The position numbers were made by a program, and so were the translations under genes. A DNA stretch of 64,000 nucleotides from Meandrina meandrites. Lineage: Eukaryota > Cnidaria > Anthozoa > Scleractinia > Meandrinidae. The notes under the pieces are model-generated. The model searched no databases, was not told the origin of the DNA, and saw only the letters and a program-made list of their open reading frames with translations. Where the stretch lies: positions 8,259,607-8,323,606 of the forward strand of contig OY855915.1 of assembly GCA_963693305.1 (NCBI GenBank). The letters run 5' to 3'. Shown in pieces: positions 43,191 through 54,420 of this stretch. Position 1 is the stretch's first letter. The number at the start of each line of letters is the position of its first letter.

Positions 43191-43740
43191 GTGCGGTCAA
43201 GAATATTCCACGTCACCTTGGTCACGCTATTCATAACAAGACTCCTTCAGGACAGTGAAGTGCAGTGCGATTACAAAATACCCTGTGCCGATTGTGGTTG
43301 GTGCTATATAGGTGAAACTGGCCGTTGCTTTGAAACTCGCAAGAAAGAACACATCAGGAATGTAAAAACCTGTGCTAATGGCTCAAACATTGCGAAACAT
43401 GCGTGGTCATTCAACCATCGCATAGACTTTGACAATTCTAGCGTCATTGACAAAGGCTCCTTTCGGATTAGAAAAACTTTGGAAGCTTGGCACACCTCTG
43501 CTACTGAGCATGCTGACAATAACTCCAAGCCGATTCCAAACCAGTATTGTATTCTTTTTAAGAAATAGTCACCTAATTAGCACATTTTCACTTTGCTTTT
43601 ATTCATATTTTTCTTTTTATCTCACCTTTTTGTATATATTATATTCATCTTGTATTCCATTTTTATCCGTCGAAGGCTGTAGAGCGACAGCCGAAAGCTT
43701 ATGTTCTTTTAAAACATTTTAAGCCAGTGAACGTTTTTTT
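43191..43740 (+). mobile_element. 5'-truncated Penelope-like element, GIY-YIG endonuclease end
   Basis: The frame to 43568 carries CADCGWCYIGETGRCFETRK followed by KEH, the Cys pair and GIY-YIG core typical of Penelope-like retroelement endonucleases, then a conserved KHAWSFNHRIDF region. Only the last roughly 105 codons look homologous; the reverse transcriptase is missing and the first 20 codons may be out of frame. The 3' region to about 43740 includes a small GGCTGT-loop-ACAGCC hairpin (43675-43692). Inactive fragment. Confidence 0.85.
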
Positions 43741-44205
43741 TATTGTAATTTTTTATCATGTCTTCCCCGGGCTGCGCATCAATTTTTAACCATTCAACAT
43801 GATGGACATGACATGAAAACACAGGTATTTCGTTCGCCGAATTTTTAATGTAACGCAATGGAGCCTGTCGGCGGCTAATCCTTCGCGTAGCAGAAGTCGA
43901 TATTAAAATGAACGCTGTAAAATAATGCAAAAAAGCACAATTTGACGATATTCTTAACATCATGATGAAATTATAGATGGCCCACCGTAGGACATAAAAA
44001 GGCCGGGCCCGGAGAGGTTTAATATGTCGCAGAAGTGCCGTCTCCCTGCTCTTTGCCTGTAAGGGGCCAAGTATTTTCGACCATTGTTGCTCGCAATGAC
44101 CATCATCGTGCCAGTCATTTGCTTTCATTTCTCGGTTTTCTCCCTTTTTAATCATTTCAATTTGGATTGTTATACTGTGTTTAATCGTACTAGTAATTTT
44201 TAAGC

Positions 44206-44230
44206 GATGACGTCATAGAATGACGTCATC
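44206..44230. promoter_or_regulatory. Two full CRE sites in a 25-bp near-palindrome
   Basis: TGACGTCA occurs at 44208-44215 and 44221-44228, five bases apart, within a palindromic stretch from GATGACGTCA to TGACGTCATC. This is a strong CREB/ATF consensus, but no gene starts next to it. Confidence 0.45.
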
Positions 44231-44448
44231 GGTTAATGCTGTAAAGCGGAAAAGCGATGGAATTTATGGAATTTTTGGTGTTACGGTGTGAGCGCGATTA
44301 CTCCCTGAATTGAACCGAAGAGCATTGGGAACTAGGTGAATGGTTTGTGTTCTTGTTCTTGTCGTCGTACGAGTGGGCGGGATCTGTTGTCTGTTGCAAT
44401 CGACCGATCTTTCTAGAACCGAATAGGATTGGGAACTAACTTCAGGGA

Positions 44449-45050
44449 TAAATGTCAGTAGAAAAGAATTCAAGTAAAACTCAACAAGAAATCACGGCGT
44501 AGAACTCAAAGCAAAATACTCCCGGGCAGTTAGAAAGGACCGATTCTATGTATAAACGAAAGAGACAAATTATATTTGATGTGTTTTATTAGATTTAGTA
44601 AACAGAAATCTTTACATTTTTTAAAAGAAAAGGGCTAAACATTTTCAAGACAGCGTTTGACCTTGTATCGTATGTCGTCAGTATCGGATGTCGCGCTACA
44701 AGATAACGCAACTTTTGTCAAACAGTCATTCAACACAGAAGTTGTTCAGGAATAAACGTCAGTAGAAAAGAAATCAAGTTTAACTCAACAAGAAAGCACT
44801 GCGTAGAACTTAAAGCAAAATACTCCCGGGCAGTTAGAAAGGACTAATTCTAAGTATAAGCGAAAGAGACTAATTATATTTGATGTGTTTTATAAGATTT
44901 AGTAAACAGAAATCTTTATTTTTTTTTAAAAAACAAAAGGGCTCAACAATTTCAAGACAGCATTTGACCTTGTATCATATGTCGTCAGTATCGGATATCT
45001 CCTGCAACATAACGCAACTTTTGTCGAACAATCATTCAACACAGAAGTTG
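44449..45050. repeat. 302-bp tandem duplication
   Basis: Two units (about 44449-44750 and 44751-45050) share GTCAGTAGAAAAGAA, AATACTCCCGGGCAGTTAGA, ATATTTGATGTGTTTTAT and CATTCAACACAGAAGTTG. They differ by scattered substitutions. Confidence 0.8.
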
Positions 45051-46060
45051 CCAGCTATTTTTATCAACTTTCTTGAAATTTTCTATCAAATTTCCTGAAA
45101 ATTCTTAAAGACCCCTTGTGAAACGTCATCGCTTCTGCATGCATTGCGTGCCGTTTATTCTACTCGGTGATACAAAGCCGTTGCTCCGGAATGACGTGTT
45201 TATGATTTGATCAGGATCAAGTTTTAAAACAGTTTTCTTTCAATTTATCTCAGCGTTGTTTTTTCATCAATATATCTCTATATCCTTGTATTTATCAGAA
45301 AACAGAGTTGTGAACGTGTGTTTAGCGTTTAGTATTTTCGTCACATGCTAATGCAGAAATGCCGTCGGAATTGCGAGTAGTTTGGATAACAAGAAGATAT
45401 TTTGCACGAGAAGTATCTGTTTCCGCCTGAGGTTTGAAGTTTCTTTTCATTTTTGCTGAGCTTACGGGTTTTGAAAAATCCTAGGTTGATTGCAAGGTTG
45501 GGTAAAAAGAAATCATTAGAAATCCATGTTCCGGGTGTTGTTAAGCTCTAGAAACAAAAGCATAATCTTTGCATATTCACAACATTTTTGAATACAAGAG
45601 TTTATACGAAATCTCGAACTGAAAAGTTCTTCTTGCTATAAATCAAATCAAATCACTGATTGTGTGTCGCTTTCTATCACTTAATTGTGTTTCTAAGCAA
45701 TTTGTGTGCTGTTTTTGGTCAATATATTCTAGCACTGGAAGAAAGGAGAATAGATCGAGTTCCAGCGCTCGACTCGCTTCGAATATTTGCACAAAACAGC
45801 TTCCGCTTACGTTCAACCTCGCCGTCATCATAGTTTGATAGTATAACAATGTTTATGTGTTATGAAATCGCACATACCTTATTTCTATACGGAATTACCA
45901 GCTTGCCAAAATGGTGTGACACTTCGACTTGCCGCCATTGATCCTTGAACAAATTTCAGGCCCCATGAGCGCGGTCAGTAATTGGAAACGAGGGTACAGA
46001 AAACACCCTAACGGGGGAAGGGTACGCTAATTTTTGTACCGCGCATTTGGTTTCATCTTA

Positions 46061-47039
46061 TGGACCCTTATGGGCTATAACAGAAGCATATTAGGTGATA
46101 TGCTTCTGGCTATAATCATTTTCTCTTCGCTATTATTATTTTTGTATTTCCTTCCAATGGAAGGAAGGAAAAATAAGGAAAAAAGAAAAAGGAAGCATAT
46201 TATAAGTAACGCAAAGCAGGCAAAATTAAGCTCAATCATGCTGTTCATTTTTTTTTTTTTTTTCGGGGAATACGCAGTGCTGTACTTGGTGCGATGTAAA
46301 AGACAGAAACAGTCCATCGTACTGACAAAGGAACACTTGCCACGAGGGTCTCCCTGCTCTATGCCTGTAAGGCGCCAAGTATTTTCGGCCTTTCTTGTTC
46401 GCAATGATCTACATAGTGCCGGCTATTTACTTTTGCTTCTAAATTTTGTCGGCTATTTATCAGGTAAATATTAATTGTGTTTAAACGTAATAATATTTTT
46501 CCAAACCTGTGATCCATTGTACATCACTCCATAGTACCGTTGGAGCTAGTTTGAGATGAACGCGTTTAGTGGTTTCACTGTCAATCATTTCAAAACAGTT
46601 TTTCTTCATTCTATGAACTGCGTTCATCATGGTCATTGTTTCCGCTTTCTAATATAAACAAATCCATTTCAATATTGTTGTGTTGCAGGTGTCATTTACG
46701 ACTATTTTGCAGAATAGTATAGCATAGCAGTTGGTATTGGTTTCTTTGTCCCTCCATTGGCTTCAATTCCTGTTAAACAATTAATTTTTGGATTAAACCT
46801 GGATTAAGCTCGTCTTACTCTAGCTCCCCTTTGAGACTCGAAGAGGCCTTTGATTATGTATTGCTTGTTGCAAACACTATTTCACATGGCTCCTTTTTCC
46901 CCTCTTCCTGTGAGTCTTCCTGTTTCCAGTCCACTGTGCACACCCCTCGTCAAGGTACCTTCCTGCTGTACCAACAGATCTACCCAATTTACCTGACAGT
47001 GTTTCAGGGGGGAACAGTGCCGGTGGTGAAGAGGTGGAC
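46061..47039. other. Intergenic, no recognised gene
   Basis: Simple A- and T-rich stretches near 46160-46265 and unclassified sequence. Frames of 72-146 codons exist but are low-complexity or without any motif. Confidence 0.4.
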
Positions 47040-48539
47040 TAGCAAATGATCAATCATAACGATTTAATTGTCGTTGATATATCTGACCAAATCTGCCAAT
47101 TAAAATTAGAAGATAAGTATGGAGACTGACATTTTTGCATTTGGTACTGGGCTTAAAGGGTTGAGAGTGGAATTATTTAGTGTGACCTTGGAAATTGTTT
47201 ATGATCGCGTTACTGCATGATTACACTCAAGAGAAACAATTTTCTCCCTGATGTAGTTAAAAGCAGACTGCAGGAATGTCCTGGCCTAAAAACTTTATCA
47301 AGCGAGCCATGTGGAATCAAACTAAAGATGACGTCATAGCTAGATGACGCATTTATAAAAAGCCTGAATTAGAAAACCTCCCACCCTTTAAAAGCACAAG
47401 CAAAAACATTTTTTAAAATGTTTTTTCTAAGACTGAGGAGATCTTAAAAGGCCGAAAAAGGTGATTTTCCAGGTCTGTCTAATCTATACTAATTCAGACT
47501 TTGCTTTTTCTCTAGATTTCCTTCTTTTGCACTTTACATGTAGTAATCTGTAGATGATGCTTTTTTTATTATATAAATACGAGTGAAAGAATAAAGGAAC
47601 TGGCAACCATGATATATATATATAGCTGCCTTTGCATCATAAACTTTAACTAGTACCAGAAACTCATAAGGAGTTGAAACGTGTAACGCGCGCTCACAGC
47701 GTTTGAATATTCAGTTTTGCCAAGAACCATATTTGGAAACACGAAGAGTTTGGACGCGAATGCTTATACATGTAACACTTTCGGTTTTGTAGTAAACGCC
47801 GTAAATTACTTACAGAAACTAAATAAATTCGTGTGTGTATTCAAGTGATGCTTATTGACCAATCAGATCAGAGATAGCTATGAGCGCTCCGATATAATGA
47901 CCATGACCTGCTCGGTGAATACTCGTAGACGGGAATCCGATAAAAAAACGGACTTGAATAATCACAAACATTTATCATGAATACGTTAGCCCTGCGTCAG
48001 ATCAAAAAGCCATTGAACTCCGTTTCACGCAAAGTTTCTGCCAATGTTACAAAATTCTCTATAAGCAGTGGAACTAAAACTCACTGGATTCGCGCTAAAT
48101 CGCCCCTAAAACCACATAGGAGAAAGACCAACAGAAAACGACTTCAGCTAAGAATTGTTTATTGAAAACTCGTTCGCATTTTTAAATTGAAGTAAGAATC
48201 GTTTTTTCCCATAAAAATACTTATAATTTCGCTGTTACGCAAGGACCGCCGTGATGCTCAATTAACACTCAAACAACTGAACAAATGTCACACGGTCTGA
48301 ACGTAATTCAGTCTAAAGCTCTCACAGAGCTTGGGGAACCTGTGCCTGCTACCGTAGCTTTCGCCAGGAATCTGGAATTTGTCTAACCTCCTTCGCAGAC
48401 GCTGCTAAGGAGGCTAGATTTTGTTCGTAATAGCAAGTGTCCTTAATAGCGGGGTGTACGCTGTCTTAAATCATCTGAACGGACATCTCTTTGTCTTTAT
48501 AATTGACAGGAGCTAAAAACGCAATGCGTTTAACAAGGT
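47040..48539. other. Intergenic, two dispersed segments
   Basis: 47040-47420 matches 19735-20130; 47440-47950 matches 29570-30390, including the TATATATATA hairpin near 47612-47625. 48380-48500 carries the AATAGCGGGGTG word and an empty version of the 31665 hairpin site (about 48475). A basic 62-codon frame at 47977-48165 has no recognisable domain. Confidence 0.5.
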
Positions 48540-50183
48540 TTTGTAGAGTTCGTATGTTGCTGAAAATCTAAATGCAATAAACAAATTCCTCGCGACGAGT
48601 ATTGCGTATTGTGCACAATACTGCAACGAACAAATTCTTTCCATATGCGAATTGACTAACACATGACGTGGCTTAAGTATAGAGCCATTCATCGAAGACA
48701 AAAATTTAATGAGGGGAGGGGAGGGAAGCGGGACTCCTAAGGTGACGCGAATGGGGAGAAATTGAGAAAAAAAATTGCAGCATTTCATAATATTTACCAA
48801 AAGAAAAGGACAAAAAGGCGGAAACCACTACGGAAAGGGGAGTGAACGAACTGGAAGTATAAAAGGTACGGGAAGCGTGAGGTTGAGCAAAATGAAGGTA
48901 AATTGAGTTGCTCAGATTAATTTAAATCATGCATGTCAGTTAAGGTTAAAACTGTTTTATTGCAGAGCTCTAATTAAAAATCATTTAACAGTAAAATTCA
49001 GGTTGCACTAAGCTGTAACATCTATCTCTTCTCAAAGGCTTTCAAATAGTTAAACCTTATTTCACAGCTACAAATTGAAAAAAGAAAATCTATTCCATGC
49101 TCTCCCGATTTATAATAAAAATCTTTCTAGGAGTATCTTCTGCTAATCTACTTTTAGCGATCAGTGAAACATGTTACATATTACACCTTCACCTTGTAAA
49201 TTGTTTAAACTCCCGGGGGGGGGGGGGGGGTACTCCCCTAAATTTCGGATAGGGGTGTGCCGCGAACGTTCTCAAACCCTGACCCTATTTAAGGATAAAG
49301 AAAACGAAAATTAATACCCTTTCTAAGACCCAAACCTGAAAATTGACACCAAGTTCAAGGGGAAGAGAAGCATTGCGTGACGACTCAAATAACGGCTAAC
49401 TGCGCACGGCAAAGCTCAAATCTTTCAAAATCGCTTCAGTTTTAACAGACCATTTTTTTTCGTTTAGCTGGGCGTTTATTTGAGCTGATAGAATTTATAA
49501 TTAGCTACCCTATTTAAGGATCACACCGGGAACACAATGCCAAAAGGAACAAAAGTGATACGCTATTTAACGACCGAGAACCTCAAAACACATACCCTAT
49601 CCCGCGGCACATACCTATATAGCCCATATATGGGAGTACCCCCCCCCCCCCCCCCCCGAGTCTAAAATAGTCTTAAACAGTATTGTAAAATGCTGCAACA
49701 AAAAATTAATCTTTTGGCATTTCTCTGCACTTGAGAAAGCGACTTTCCATCTAAGTTGGTTGGAATATATCCCTTTACTGAAAAATTCAGCTGGCTGTCT
49801 GGCCTAAGTAGAAATAAGATTCGAATCTCATCTGGTGAAAAAGAACTTATTAATTATATACTTCCTTTGTCACAAAAGATATCCAACTTCTCAAACAAAC
49901 AGAAATATCTATATCGCTTTCCGTGAAGCGGCGAATTGAAAACAACTAAAGTTTAATCTCTTAAATATATGTATACTAAATAACTATCTTTTTTTATCAA
50001 TTTAAAACCATTAACGACATCATGATGCTATTTACTAGATTTGCTCACATTGTAATTTGCGCATATATTGCTAATAGAGAAACGTGACGTCATACAATTC
50101 CAGAACAGAAAAGAGAATATTGTCATTGCAGAGACCGCGCATTTCAAAACAAAGCTACAAACTACAAATACTGACAAATGAAA
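48540..50183. repeat. 3' flank module of the TRIM-NHL gene at 50184-52397
   Basis: Same module as 6600-8503, interrupted by a poly-G-ended MITE at 49212-49660. The near-gene blocks ACGACATCATGATGCTATTT and TACAAATACTGACAAATGAA are present. No gene seen. Confidence 0.72.
49212..49660. mobile_element. MITE with poly-G/poly-C ends, second family member
   Basis: 449 bp. Left end CCC plus G run plus TACTCCCC; right end GGGAGTA plus C run plus GAG. Flanks TTTAAACT (49204-49211) and TCTAAAAT (49661-49668) match at 6 of 8. Paralogous flanks at about 7188-7196 and 13256-13264 read TTTAAACTAGTC without the element, confirming the insertion. Confidence 0.8.
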
Positions 50184-52397
50184 CTACTTTAATATGTATA
50201 CTTTGTTAGCTGTAAAGCTAGTCACGAGAATACGTCCATCTGGTGCTGTTGCTATTCTCGTAGGATCTGGTAAATGAGTGATAGTTTTGCCTGTGAAGCG
50301 ACCGTCTAACGTAAATTGCTGAACTCGGTGATTATTGCCATCACATACCAGAAGGTTACTAGACCTGTCTACAAGCATACCACGCGGCTTGTTAAATTGT
50401 CCGTCCTGATTCCCATGTCTTCCAAACTTGTATAAGAAAGTTCCTGACTGATCGGAAACTTTAACGCAGCTATTGCCTCCATCAGATACGAGAAACGTGT
50501 TTTTGTAAGGAATGCAGCTAACTGGAAGATGGAGTTTCTCTTGGCCACAGTCTCCAAATATGGAAATAGTTTCTTCTTCCTTTGACAACACATGTAACCT
50601 ATGATTGATGTACTCGGTTACAACAATGCGTCCTTCATCATCCAAACAAACATCAACTGGATCCTGAAACTCTCCTTTTCCTACACCATATTTTCCAAAG
50701 CTCTTCACAACAGTTCCTGTCTGGATATTTATACGTTGCATTCTATGATTAAATTGATCTGCTATTAAAATCTCGTTGTCGTTTAAAAACGAAACGCCAG
50801 TTGGGTACTTAAATTGTCCAGAATTTGATCCTAGGTTGCCAATTGTCCTTAAACAGTTGCCTTCTTGATTGAATACATAAACACAGTGCCCAGTGCGATC
50901 TGTCACAATCATCTTGCCTTCCGTGTTAATATCGATTCCACATAACCCTTGGGGCACGTCTCCTTGAAAGAATTTTAAGTCCAACTCACCGACTACAACA
51001 ACTTCACGTTCTTTCACCTGCATAGTAAAAGGACAGGTTGGAAGTTTATCGCCATTGATCTTTACATCAATGCTGTAGGAGCCTGGTACTTTCGGGGTAA
51101 ATTTCAGCTGAAGATTACCGTCTTCTTTATCGCTAACAATCACATTTGTTACATCTTCAGCGGGCTCTATCAGAAATTCAACTTGATCTTTGAGATCAGC
51201 CTGGTTACTCAGCTCCCCCGCAGATGTTTTGGGGCATAACGTGAAAACTGCTTCTACACCAGCCTGGAGAGTTTGATCCAGTCCTTCAAGCGTTGATTGG
51301 TTTGCGTCAGCCTTCTTTTCTACGGTCTCAATAAAACCCAATTTCAAGTCCTCTACAGAAGCCGCGGTAAATTTGACAAATGTAGTCTCAGTTTGTTTAG
51401 GAGCTTCAACCGTACGAAGCTCTTCAAATCGCTGCTTCAAAGTTTCCTTGTTCCGCATGATGTCTGAGCTTGAGCTTCTCTGTGCTAGATTATTCGCAAA
51501 TTCAACCGCTTGGTCCATTTGTTTCACCAGGGACTGCGCTTCCTGCATAGCCGAGTTCATTCTCTCGAGTCTCGTCACGCGTGTAGTCTCGAGTGATACA
51601 ATCGCCTCTTGCTCACGTTCTCGAATCTCGGCGATCATCTGTTCAGCAGCTTGCGAAACTCCACGTTTGGCTGTTTCGACATTTCTTTCCAACCTAGAAA
51701 TAGTTTCTTTGAATTGTTGAATCACTTTGCTAAGCTCACTTATCGTTTCCTTGATCATTTCAGCGCCCGACATGATGTTGAGTTTCTCGTCATGGGCTGC
51801 TTTGTCGAGTAAAACGATCTCGTGATTTCGGTGATCCTGCGTGACTATGCAAATTTGGCAAACACAAGCTTGACACGAAAAGCAGAAGAATCTCGTGATT
51901 TCCTTCTCGTGGAACTGCTGCGAGCAAAATGGCTGTCGCTTCAGCAAGGCTTCGTAATCTTCTGCTTTAAGCTCTTTCACTGGTGTGACTTTGTGCCCTT
52001 CGAACGATGCCTTTAACATTTCGTGTGCGTTGTAACAGTCTGGACACATAAATCGTCCGCAGTAAAAACAATAGTACATCTGGGAGTTGGCTTTCCTACA
52101 TTGGGAACAAGTGATGTTACTTCCATCGCCACTCCGTCGAACAGCAAGAAGACTCAACAAACTGTTGTGGAAGAAACTGCTCGGCAAACTTTTAAAGCGA
52201 TTTCCTTCGGGTAAATCGATTTGAGCTTGACAATCCGGACAACGGAACTTTCCTTGTCTTTGGCTTGCTCTTGCATGATTCGACAGACACTCACAGCAAA
52301 ATGTGTGAAGACATGATATAGTTTTAGGCTCGTTGCAGATATCGCGACAAATCGAGCAAGTAAGATGTTCCTTGAGGGTTTGCAAAAGGTACTCCAT
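50184..52397 (-). CDS. TRIM-NHL protein, gene 5
   Basis: 737 residues, single exon, started at the MEYLL Met that aligns with paralogous MESLL; an in-frame Met 12 codons upstream is not conserved. All zinc ligands are present, but B-box 2 has one extra residue before its last histidines (TQDHRNH for TDHRNH). The RING reads CSICRDICNEPK, with R-D and an extra Cys like a second subgroup shared in part with gene 6. NHL surface-type positions differ again: DRTGHC (blade 1), DQFNHRMQ (2), FQDP (3), FNKPRG (5), DPTRIA (6). The linker is a VEKKADANQS form. Upstream, the CCAAT box is changed to CGAAT. Likely a working cytoplasmic ligase; ligand unknown. Confidence 0.93.
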   Translation of the reverse strand: MEYLLQTLKEHLTCSICRDICNEPKTISCLHTFCCECLSNHARASQRQGKFRCPDCQAQIDLPEGNRFKSLPSSFFHNSLLSLLAVRRSGDGSNITCSQCRKANSQMYYCFYCGRFMCPDCYNAHEMLKASFEGHKVTPVKELKAEDYEALLKRQPFCSQQFHEKEITRFFCFSCQACVCQICIVTQDHRNHEIVLLDKAAHDEKLNIMSGAEMIKETISELSKVIQQFKETISRLERNVETAKRGVSQAAEQMIAEIREREQEAIVSLETTRVTRLERMNSAMQEAQSLVKQMDQAVEFANNLAQRSSSSDIMRNKETLKQRFEELRTVEAPKQTETTFVKFTAASVEDLKLGFIETVEKKADANQSTLEGLDQTLQAGVEAVFTLCPKTSAGELSNQADLKDQVEFLIEPAEDVTNVIVSDKEDGNLQLKFTPKVPGSYSIDVKINGDKLPTCPFTMQVKEREVVVVGELDLKFFQGDVPQGLCGIDINTEGKMIVTDRTGHCVYVFNQEGNCLRTIGNLGSNSGQFKYPTGVSFLNDNEILIADQFNHRMQRINIQTGTVVKSFGKYGVGKGEFQDPVDVCLDDEGRIVVTEYINHRLHVLSKEEETISIFGDCGQEKLHLPVSCIPYKNTFLVSDGGNSCVKVSDQSGTFLYKFGRHGNQDGQFNKPRGMLVDRSSNLLVCDGNNHRVQQFTLDGRFTGKTITHLPDPTRIATAPDGRILVTSFTANKVYILK

Positions 52398-53010
52398 CGA
52401 GAGAAGTCGCTCTGTTATGTTTAAGAAACACAACTGCGTGAAGGTACACGTATTTTAAGCCGTTTCTGAGAAAACCGTATTGATCAACGTTGCAACTGTC
52501 TGCTTGTGGCGAATCAGACGCTCTCGAGCTTAACCTTAGGTCGTTTAGCGGCTTTTTCGTATTTTAAATGTTATGTCGAAGTCTGGTTTAATCTTTTGTC
52601 AAAATAATCTATTTATTTGAAAATTGTGAGCTATTTATTAAATGTGACCGTGATGCAAATTTGTAGCAGGCCTAAAAAAAATGGTTTTTTTGGTGATCGC
52701 GCGACTTCGCCTTTTAAAGCTCCTGCAAAACAGATAACCGCCTCAGGTACTATGACCCCTCTATTATCTTTAGATTCTGAGAAAACAGAAACGATTGACG
52801 ACTGGCTGTTTTTGGCAATCAAATTTCAAAAGGTTTTGCTGACCTCCTCTGAAATTTAAGATTGTTGTTTTGCTGCATATTGGAAATGTATATGTCTCTG
52901 TTTTCTGTCAGTTAGCGTTGTCCTGAAACAACTGTCAAAAAGAACTGTCACGCTTGAAGCATTGGTACGCAAGGCGTGCAAAAGCTAGTGTAGGATTCAA
53001 AATAGACTCC
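52398..53010 (-). promoter_or_regulatory. 5' flank of gene 5, CCAAT box mutated
   Basis: The block GAGAAAACCGTATTGATCAA, then CTGTCTGCTTGTGGCGAATC: the expected GGCCAATC reads GGCGAATC, and the CRE-like word is AACGTTGCA. A second TTCTGAGAAAACAGAAACGA block is at about 52775 and GTACGCAAGGCGTGCAAAAG at about 52965. Confidence 0.45.
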
Positions 53011-53485
53011 ATCGGGTTTCCTCTGTCCCGGGTGGGGAGGCGGGGGAATGTATACTCCCTTAATCTTACTACGCGGTTGTGCTGCTGAGTCTTGGAGATT
53101 CTAACATGTTGGAGACATAAATAAATGAATTTGGGACCCTGTTCCAGACAATAATTGTAAAAATAGGAACCCTTTACCAGACAGTAAGCAAATGTGAGAC
53201 ACAAGATTGTACCAGGACAATGCACGTAATTGTAACTCATTACGGAATAGAAATGGCTTGCGTGAAAAGAATTCACTTGGCTTTGTATTTCGGTTCAGTG
53301 AGAAGGCGACGAGGGGAACGTAGGTTTAGTAGCTGTACTTGCTCGTAAATATTCACGGATTTTGTGGGAAAATTAGGCCTTTCCGGAAGGAAAGGGTGAT
53401 TTTTATACCCTGTTGAAGAGTCTGAGAGGCAAAAAACATACCCTAGTGAGCAGCACATATCCTTATATCCCATATATGGGATTAA
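53011..53485. mobile_element. Degraded poly-G-ended MITE relative
   Basis: Starts near GTCCCGGGTGGGGAGGCGGG and ends with CATATCCTTATATCCCATAT, with interior CCCTGTTCCAGAC / ACCCTTTACCAGAC words of the 38043 family. The right terminal C run is gone. It sits in the 5' flank at the same relative place as the copy at 59183-59620, so the insertion predates the duplication. Confidence 0.6.
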
Positions 53486-54420
53486 TTATTAATGGAAAGC
53501 CCGCCTTAGAACAGTTCATGTTGCTAAGATGAACTTTTAATAAGATCCGAGGTCTATGATGAGTCTTCTTGGCAAAGATGAAACATTCAGACTAGCCAAA
53601 AAAACCAAAAAGAAAAATGAATACACAGAAATTTGAGGGACTCAAGCTGGACCTGATTTCGCGCTTTACACTAGCACTTCATGCGTCCGGCTTTTTGTTC
53701 GTATTTAATTTAGGTGCAGGGAGTAGTTTAGGAATCAAATGTTGCAGTTGCGGAAATAACCTGTAGAAATCTCGTTCTGACGTTCTGACTAAACTTGTTG
53801 AAAACATGAGAAATTAAATCATCGAAACTCTACGTACGATCTCAAGAAGTACGTCATAATTTACTTCACCCGTGATCTCGTGTCGCTCCCAATTAATGCT
53901 TTTGCGAAACAGGCAACCGCCCGTCTGAAGATACAGTTGAATTAGGCTATTTCGAACCGTCAGGGGAAACGAAAAATAGTTCGAAATAGCGGGAGCTCGA
54001 AACAGGTGATAGTAAATGACTGAAGGCTAAGTCTAAGGGAAATGGGTTTTAGTTCGAAATAACGGGGAATTCGAAATAACCGAGTTCGAATTAGCGAGGT
54101 CTAACTGTATTATTTTCAGATTCCGAGAAACAGAACTGGTTCAAATTTCAAAAGGTTGGCTGACCTCCATTGTAACCTAAGATTGTTGCTGTGTTGCCCA
54201 AATATAAATGAGCTATTGTTGTCTGCATTGATACGTTACGTTGATTTGATACGATCAAGCTATCTAAATACTGTATCGCGAAGTATGAAGTTGACGTAAA
54301 GCCAATACTGAGGCTGTCAGCGTTTGTTAACGTAGGTACGCAAGGCGTACAAAGGCTGGAGTGGGTGACAGAAATGATGAACACTTTAGAAAATTTTGTT
54401 TAAGGTATTTTTTGCCGCAC
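53486..54420. repeat. Gene-less 5'-flank module
   Basis: Related to 60640-61950: shared TGCCAAAGATGAAACATTCAGA-like start, CTCAAGAAGT, CAGATTCCGAGAAACAGAAC, GGTTGGCTGACCTCCATTG and GTACGCAAGGCGTACAAAGG (about 54336). Interrupted by the TA-flanked MITE at 53934-54107. No coding sequence of the family. Confidence 0.6.
53934..54107. mobile_element. 174-bp TA-flanked MITE
   Basis: Ends CAGTTGAATTAGGC and GAGGTCTAACTG, flanked by TA at 53932-53933 and 54108-54109. The interior has several TTCGAAATA words in both senses. The paralogous module at about 61158 reads GATGATATTATTTTCAG without the element. Tc1/mariner-like by target site; no transposase. Confidence 0.8.

Larger units (their letters stand above)
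43780..46060. repeat. Diverged relative of the 3.3-5.75 kb repeat with internal tandem duplication
   Basis: 43840-44180 resembles 4520-4880 (ACGCAATGGAGCCTGTCGGC, GGCCCACCGTAGGACATAAA), and 45180-46040 resembles 4900-5740 (ATATATCTCTATATCCTTG, CTTGCCGCCATTGATCCTTG). Between them are the CRE pair and a 302-bp tandem duplication. No gene seen. Confidence 0.65.

Noticed and set aside
46034..46474. 146-codon frame
   Set aside because: Runs through A-rich and T-rich simple sequence inside a repeat; no motif.
47977..48165. Basic 62-codon frame
   Set aside because: Serine/lysine/arginine-rich but without domain, paralogue or regulatory context.
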